The translations under genes were made by a program, and so were the position numbers. From Schlegelella_A sp038234975 (GTDB taxonomy: Bacteria; Pseudomonadota; Gammaproteobacteria; Burkholderiales; Burkholderiaceae_C), in assembly GCA_038234975.1 (NCBI GenBank), contig JBBSUK010000001.1, positions 1-64,000 on the forward strand: 64,000 nucleotides of DNA, in the 5' to 3' direction. The stretch's first letter is position 1, and each line of letters begins with the position of its first letter. The notes beneath the pieces were generated by a model. That model was given only the letters and a program-made list of their open reading frames with translations. It ran no database searches and was not told the origin of the DNA. Of the stretch, positions 60,095 through 64,000 are shown piece after piece.

Positions 60095-62899
60095 ATGTTG
60101 AAGAGAACGAAGCTCTGCACGAGCCTGATGATCGCGTTCGGCAGCGGTATCGCCGCGGTGCCCGCCTTCGCACAGCAGACGACCCCGCCAGCGCCGCAAC
60201 AGCTGGAGCGCGTGGAGATCACGGGTTCGTCGATCAAGCGGATCGACGCGGAAACGGCACTGCCGGTCCAGGTCATCACGCGCGAGCAGATCCAGAAGAC
60301 CGGCGCCACCAACGTCGAGCAGCTGCTGCAGACGATCAGCTCCATCTCGAGTTCGGGCGGCCTCACGACGTCGTCGGCTTCCGGCGCCACGACCGGCGGC
60401 ATCTCGGCGGTTTCCCTGCACGGCCTCACCTCGCTGCGCACGCTCGTGCTGCTCAACGGGCGCCGCATCGCTCCCTACGGCATCGGCTTCACCGGCGACT
60501 CCGTCTCGGTCGACGTCAACAGTATTCCCCTGGCTGCGATCGAGCGGGTGGAAGTCCTCAAGGACGGCGCGTCGGCGGTCTACGGCTCCGACGCGATCGC
60601 CGGCGTCATCAACTTCATCCTGCGCCGCGACTTCAAGGGCGTCGAGGTCACCGGCGAATACGGCGACACGACGCAGGGCGGCGCCAACTTCAAGCGCGCC
60701 ACCGGAACGTTCGGCTTCGGCGACCTCGGGCGGGATCGCTTCAACGTGATGTTCGTCGCGTCGTACCAGAAGGAGGGTTCGCTCTACGGGCGTGATCGCA
60801 GCTTCTCCAAGTCGAGCATCGACGTCAACAACCTCAACGACACGACGTCGGGCAACTCGTTCCCCGGCAACATCGCGACCTACAACCCGGCGACCGGCGC
60901 CATCGGCGGCGCGACCCGGAATCCGGCGGCCCCGGGCTGCCCCGGTCCGTACTCCAACCTGGACCCGCTGTTCCCGCCGAATCGCTGTCGCTTCGATCCG
61001 GCGCCGCTGGTCGCGCTGGTGCCCGAGTCGGACAGGGCGAGCCTGTTCGTCTCCGGCAAGTTCGCGATCACGTCCGACATCGAGGCGTACGCCGAGGGCT
61101 CGTACAACCGGAACAAGATTCGCACGGTCATCCAGCCGGTGCCGCTGTCCGACCAGTTCGCGATTCCCGACAACAACCCGCTGTGCGCGCAGGCCCCGTA
61201 CAACGCCACGGAGAGCGGCCCCTGCCAGACGGCGATCATTCTCTATCCGACGAGTCCGTTCTACCCGACCGCGTATGCCACGCAGCAGTTCGGCGGCACG
61301 CCGCCCCTGGTGGTTCGCTACCGCTCGGCGCTGACGGGCAATCGGGACATCACCGACATCTCGGAGGCGCCGCGCTTCGTGGCCGGGGTCAAGGGCTCGG
61401 TTTCCGGCTGGGACTTCGATGTCGCCGGCCTTTACAGCGAAAGCAAGGTTCGCGAGCAGGTCAACAGCGGCTATCCGCTCTACGGCGGCATCCTGCCGTT
61501 GCTCAACAGCGGCAACGTGAACTTCTTCGGGCCCAACACGGCCGACATCCAGGCACAGGCCGATGCCACGCAGTTCCGCGGCGACTCGTTCAAGATCAAG
61601 TCGTCGCTGACCAGCCTCGCCGGGAAGGTGTCGCGTGAAGTCGCTCAGTTGCCGGCGGGTCCGCTCGCCGTGGCGGTCGGCGCAGAAGGCCGGCGCGAGA
61701 AGTACGACTTCTCCGCCGACGCCACGCTGCAGGCCGGCGACGTGTCGGGCTACGGCGGCAACTTCCTTCCCGTCAACCGCGCCCGAAACGTGCAGGCGCT
61801 GTTCGGCGAGATCAACATCCCGATCGTGAAGAACCTGGAAGGCAACGTCGCCGTTCGCTACGACCACTATCAGGGCGTCGGCAACTCGACCACGCCGAAA
61901 GGTTTGCTGCGCTGGCAGCCGATACCCCAGCTGCTGTTGCGCACGTCCTACGGCAAGGGCTTCCGCGCTCCGAGCCTGCAGGACCTGTTCTCGCCGAACA
62001 CCCAGGGCGTGACGACGAACGGCGTGAACGACCCGCTGCGCTGCCCGCCCGCGGTTCCCGCTCCAGGCAGCTCGACGGACTGCGCAACGCAGTTCACCAC
62101 CACGAACGGCGGCAACCAGGGCCTTTCGCCGGAGAAGTCGAAGAACTTCACCCTTGGTGCGGTGATCGAGCCGGTGACCAACCTGTCGATCGGCATCGAC
62201 TACTTCAGAGTCAAGCTGACCGACACCATCACCAATGGCGTGCCGGTCTCGACCATCCTCGACGACCCGGTCAAGTACGCGTCGTTGATCACGCGCGGGC
62301 CGGTCGATCCTGCGACGCCGAACCTGCCCGGCCACATCATCAACATCGACCAGACCAACATCAACCAGGGGACGACGAAGGTATCCGGTCTGGACTTCGA
62401 CGTGAAATGGCGCATCCCTGCCGGCAACGTCGGCCGGTTCAACGTCAACCTCAGTGCCACCTATTTCAACAAGTTCGACACCTCCAACCCCGATGGCTCC
62501 TTCAGTGGCGGAGTCGACGTGATCAACACGAGCACAGGCGGGGTGGTTCCGCGCCTGCGGACCTACCTCTCGGTCGACTGGACGCGCGGCCCGTTCAGCA
62601 TCACCTTCGCGCAGAACTTCCAGAAGGCCTACAACGACATCCCCGGCACGTTCGAGGACGACACCGATCCGGCTTACAAGCAAAGGCGTGTCGAGGCCTA
62701 CACGACCTACGACCTCCAGGGCTCCTACGAGGCGTTCAAGTCGTGGCGCTTCACGCTCGGCGCGAAGAACCTGTTCGACCGCGATCCGCCCTATACCAAC
62801 GGGGGCGGCCAGACGTCGTTCCAGTCCGGCTACGACCCGCAGTACGCCGATCCGCGCGGCCGATTCGTGTACGGTCGCGTGACGTACATGTTCCAGTAA
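60095..62899 (+). CDS. TonB-dependent outer membrane receptor
   Basis: The protein has 934 residues. Signal peptide (LMIAFGSGIAAVPAFA-Q), a plug domain (VEITGSSIKRIDAETALPVQ, LLNGRRIAPYGIGF, GASAVYGSDAIAGVINF) and a 22-strand barrel. It is of the nutrient or peptide receptor type, not obviously siderophore. It ends YMFQ, not a terminal aromatic. The start ATG 60095 has a GGGAGA site. The ABC importer ends 168 bp upstream. Confidence 0.93.
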   Translation: MLKRTKLCTSLMIAFGSGIAAVPAFAQQTTPPAPQQLERVEITGSSIKRIDAETALPVQVITREQIQKTGATNVEQLLQTISSISSSGGLTTSSASGATTGGISAVSLHGLTSLRTLVLLNGRRIAPYGIGFTGDSVSVDVNSIPLAAIERVEVLKDGASAVYGSDAIAGVINFILRRDFKGVEVTGEYGDTTQGGANFKRATGTFGFGDLGRDRFNVMFVASYQKEGSLYGRDRSFSKSSIDVNNLNDTTSGNSFPGNIATYNPATGAIGGATRNPAAPGCPGPYSNLDPLFPPNRCRFDPAPLVALVPESDRASLFVSGKFAITSDIEAYAEGSYNRNKIRTVIQPVPLSDQFAIPDNNPLCAQAPYNATESGPCQTAIILYPTSPFYPTAYATQQFGGTPPLVVRYRSALTGNRDITDISEAPRFVAGVKGSVSGWDFDVAGLYSESKVREQVNSGYPLYGGILPLLNSGNVNFFGPNTADIQAQADATQFRGDSFKIKSSLTSLAGKVSREVAQLPAGPLAVAVGAEGRREKYDFSADATLQAGDVSGYGGNFLPVNRARNVQALFGEINIPIVKNLEGNVAVRYDHYQGVGNSTTPKGLLRWQPIPQLLLRTSYGKGFRAPSLQDLFSPNTQGVTTNGVNDPLRCPPAVPAPGSSTDCATQFTTTNGGNQGLSPEKSKNFTLGAVIEPVTNLSIGIDYFRVKLTDTITNGVPVSTILDDPVKYASLITRGPVDPATPNLPGHIINIDQTNINQGTTKVSGLDFDVKWRIPAGNVGRFNVNLSATYFNKFDTSNPDGSFSGGVDVINTSTGGVVPRLRTYLSVDWTRGPFSITFAQNFQKAYNDIPGTFEDDTDPAYKQRRVEAYTTYDLQGSYEAFKSWRFTLGAKNLFDRDPPYTNGGGQTSFQSGYDPQYADPRGRFVYGRVTYMFQ

Positions 62900-62974
62900 C
62901 GGGAGCGGCGTAGGACGGACCCGCGACGCGATCCGCGGTTCTTCGTCCCGATGCCGTGACCCGATATGATCCGG

Positions 62975-63004
62975 GCCCGCCGGCCACAAGCCGGCGGGCT
63001 TTTT
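62975..63004 (+). terminator. Rho-independent terminator after the receptor gene
   Basis: GCCCGCCGG (62975-62983) pairs with CCGGCGGGC (62991-62999) around a 7-base loop and is followed by TTTTT (63000-63004). It is the clearest intrinsic terminator of the window. It separates the receptor from tonB. Confidence 0.85.
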
Positions 63005-63055
63005 GCTATCCCAGACGTTCTGTGCCGTAACGTCCGGCCTGGAGATCCCAGCGTC

Positions 63056-63718
63056 ATGAACTACGCCGAGCGGCAAGCGGATCCGCGTCGACACGTCGTC
63101 GGGCTGACGGTCGTCATCCTCTTTCACGTTCTCGTCGTGTGGGCGTTGCTGACGGGTCTCGGCAAGAAGGTGATCGAGGTCATCCGCGCGCCGATCGAGA
63201 CCAAGGTCATCGAGGAGGTGAAGAAGCCGCCACCGCCGCCCGAAGTGGTGCTGCCGCCGCCGCCCAAGCTCGAAGCGCCGCCACCACCTTTCATCCCGCC
63301 GCCCGAGATCCAGATCGCCACGCCGCCTCCGGCGCCGACGATCACCGCGACGACGCCGACTCCGCCGCCCGCGCCGGTGGTCATCGCGCCCGCGCCGGCG
63401 CCGGTCGCCGTGGCACCGGCACCACCCGCGCCCGCACCGGCGCCACCCGCGCCGGTGACGATCGGCGCCGCGTGCCCGACCCAGGTCAAGCCCGAGATTC
63501 CGCGTCGCGCGTATCGCGACGGGGTGGGCATCGAAGGCTACGTCAAGGCGCGTGCCGTCATCCGCAACGGCACGGTGGTGAGCGTGACCATCCTCGAATC
63601 CCGGCCCGGAACCCTGTACGACCAGGCGGTGAAGACCGCCATGTCCCAGTACGGCTGCGCGAAGGGCGACGGCGACGTCGCGGCGATCCAGGAGTTCAGT
63701 TTCAAGTTCAAGGAATAG
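63056..63718 (+). CDS. tonB: Energy transducer TonB
   Basis: The protein has 220 residues. One amino-terminal transmembrane segment (VVGLTVVILFHVLVVWALL), a periplasmic Pro/Ala-rich spacer (about 55-140) and the TonB carboxy-terminal domain (KPEIPRRAYRDGVGIEGYVKARAVIRNGTV, AVKTAMSQYGC). It links proton-motive force to outer membrane receptors. GGAGA ribosome site upstream. Confidence 0.94.
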   Translation: MNYAERQADPRRHVVGLTVVILFHVLVVWALLTGLGKKVIEVIRAPIETKVIEEVKKPPPPPEVVLPPPPKLEAPPPPFIPPPEIQIATPPPAPTITATTPTPPPAPVVIAPAPAPVAVAPAPPAPAPAPPAPVTIGAACPTQVKPEIPRRAYRDGVGIEGYVKARAVIRNGTVVSVTILESRPGTLYDQAVKTAMSQYGCAKGDGDVAAIQEFSFKFKE

Positions 63719-63764
63719 GCGTCGGCCGTTTCCGCGCCTTCAGCTCAACCTTCGGAGAGTACCC

Positions 63765-64000
63765 ATGACCCATCCCATCGCTCGCGCCCTGCTCGCGTCC
63801 GCGCTCGTCTCGGCGCTCCTGCTGCCCTCCGTGGCGAGTGCGCAGGCATCCGCGCCCGAGGCCGCTCCGGCCGCGGCGCCCGAAGGCACGGCACCGCCGC
63901 CCGTCGAGGCGGCGGCTCCGGTGGCACCGCCCATGGGCGCGGCGACGACCAAGGAAACCGTCGACAACCCGTACGGCCTCAATGCGCTGTGGTCGCAGGG
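63765..64000 (+). CDS. exbB: Start of ExbB-type proton channel protein (runs off the right edge)
   Basis: Seventy-eight codons are present: a signal peptide (ALLASALVSALLLPSVASA-Q), an Ala/Pro-rich segment, and NPYGLNALWSQG, the start of the betaproteobacterial ExbB membrane core. The gene continues beyond the window. Pairing with tonB supports the call. Confidence 0.8.
   Translation, partial: MTHPIARALLASALVSALLLPSVASAQASAPEAAPAAAPEGTAPPPVEAAAPVAPPMGAATTKETVDNPYGLNALWSQ

Noticed and set aside
1..64000. CRISPR array, restriction-modification or other known defence island
   Set aside because: No regularly spaced repeats and no cas, hsd or similar genes were found on either strand.

Overview
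The window is chromosomal DNA from a high-GC (roughly 70 percent) betaproteobacterium, most likely Burkholderiales. The evidence is the blocks smpB / ratA-rnfH / DUF4124 / guaB-guaA-tadA, a Bug-family binding protein, the polyhydroxyalkanoate regulator PhaR, an envZ-ompR pair, and Burkholderiales-style GC-rich repeats inside operons. Coding density is very high and many genes overlap by 4 bp (ATGA or GTGA).

Layout. 1-3630: a Bug-type binding protein and a TetR regulator face a thiamine-diphosphate enzyme and an RraA-family protein across a perfect palindromic operator. 3627-10550: serB, mfd, ispD-ispF, a ClpP-like peptidase and a small-ORF/nucleotidyltransferase pair. 10559-17277: envZ-ompR, a SIMPL-domain protein, an alpha/beta hydrolase, a RelA-type (p)ppGpp synthetase and creA. 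17355-17431: tRNA-Val(GAC). 17432-20611: a loosely packed accessory stretch with gene remnants, small unknown proteins, a HIRAN-like protein, an Hsp20-like protein and a stand-alone receiver. 20865-22974: a hydrolase and a Na+/H+ antiporter-like protein.

23016-28968 is the most unusual part. A sigma-54 factor gene is coupled to a hybrid histidine kinase and faces a sigma-54-dependent response regulator. A Pro-rich protein plus topoisomerase IB pair is divergent from rpoN. By eye, -24/-12 (sigma-54) elements lie in front of rpoN (perfect match to the core consensus), in front of the response regulator, and in front of the Pro-rich/topoisomerase pair. I infer a self-contained, autoregulated alternative-sigma circuit with its own kinase, regulator and possibly a topoisomerase target.

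29011-39532: a phenylacetate degradation operon, paaG-paaI-paaK-paaABCDE-TetR(PaaR-like)-ABC binding protein-paaZ, with two palindromes in front. It activates phenylacetate (PaaK), epoxidises it (PaaABCDE), isomerises it (PaaG) and opens the ring (PaaZ); the beta-oxidation genes are elsewhere. 39627-46390: phaR, a haloperoxidase-like pseudogene, rimO, a cystathionine beta-lyase-like enzyme, a P450 behind smpB, and ratA-rnfH. 46350-53218: DUF4124, guaB, an MFS exporter, guaA, a small membrane protein, tadA and ldcA. 53292-64000: a Yej-like peptide ABC importer with an oddly anchored binding protein, then a TonB-dependent receptor, terminator, tonB and the start of exbB. This may be an outer-to-inner membrane uptake route.
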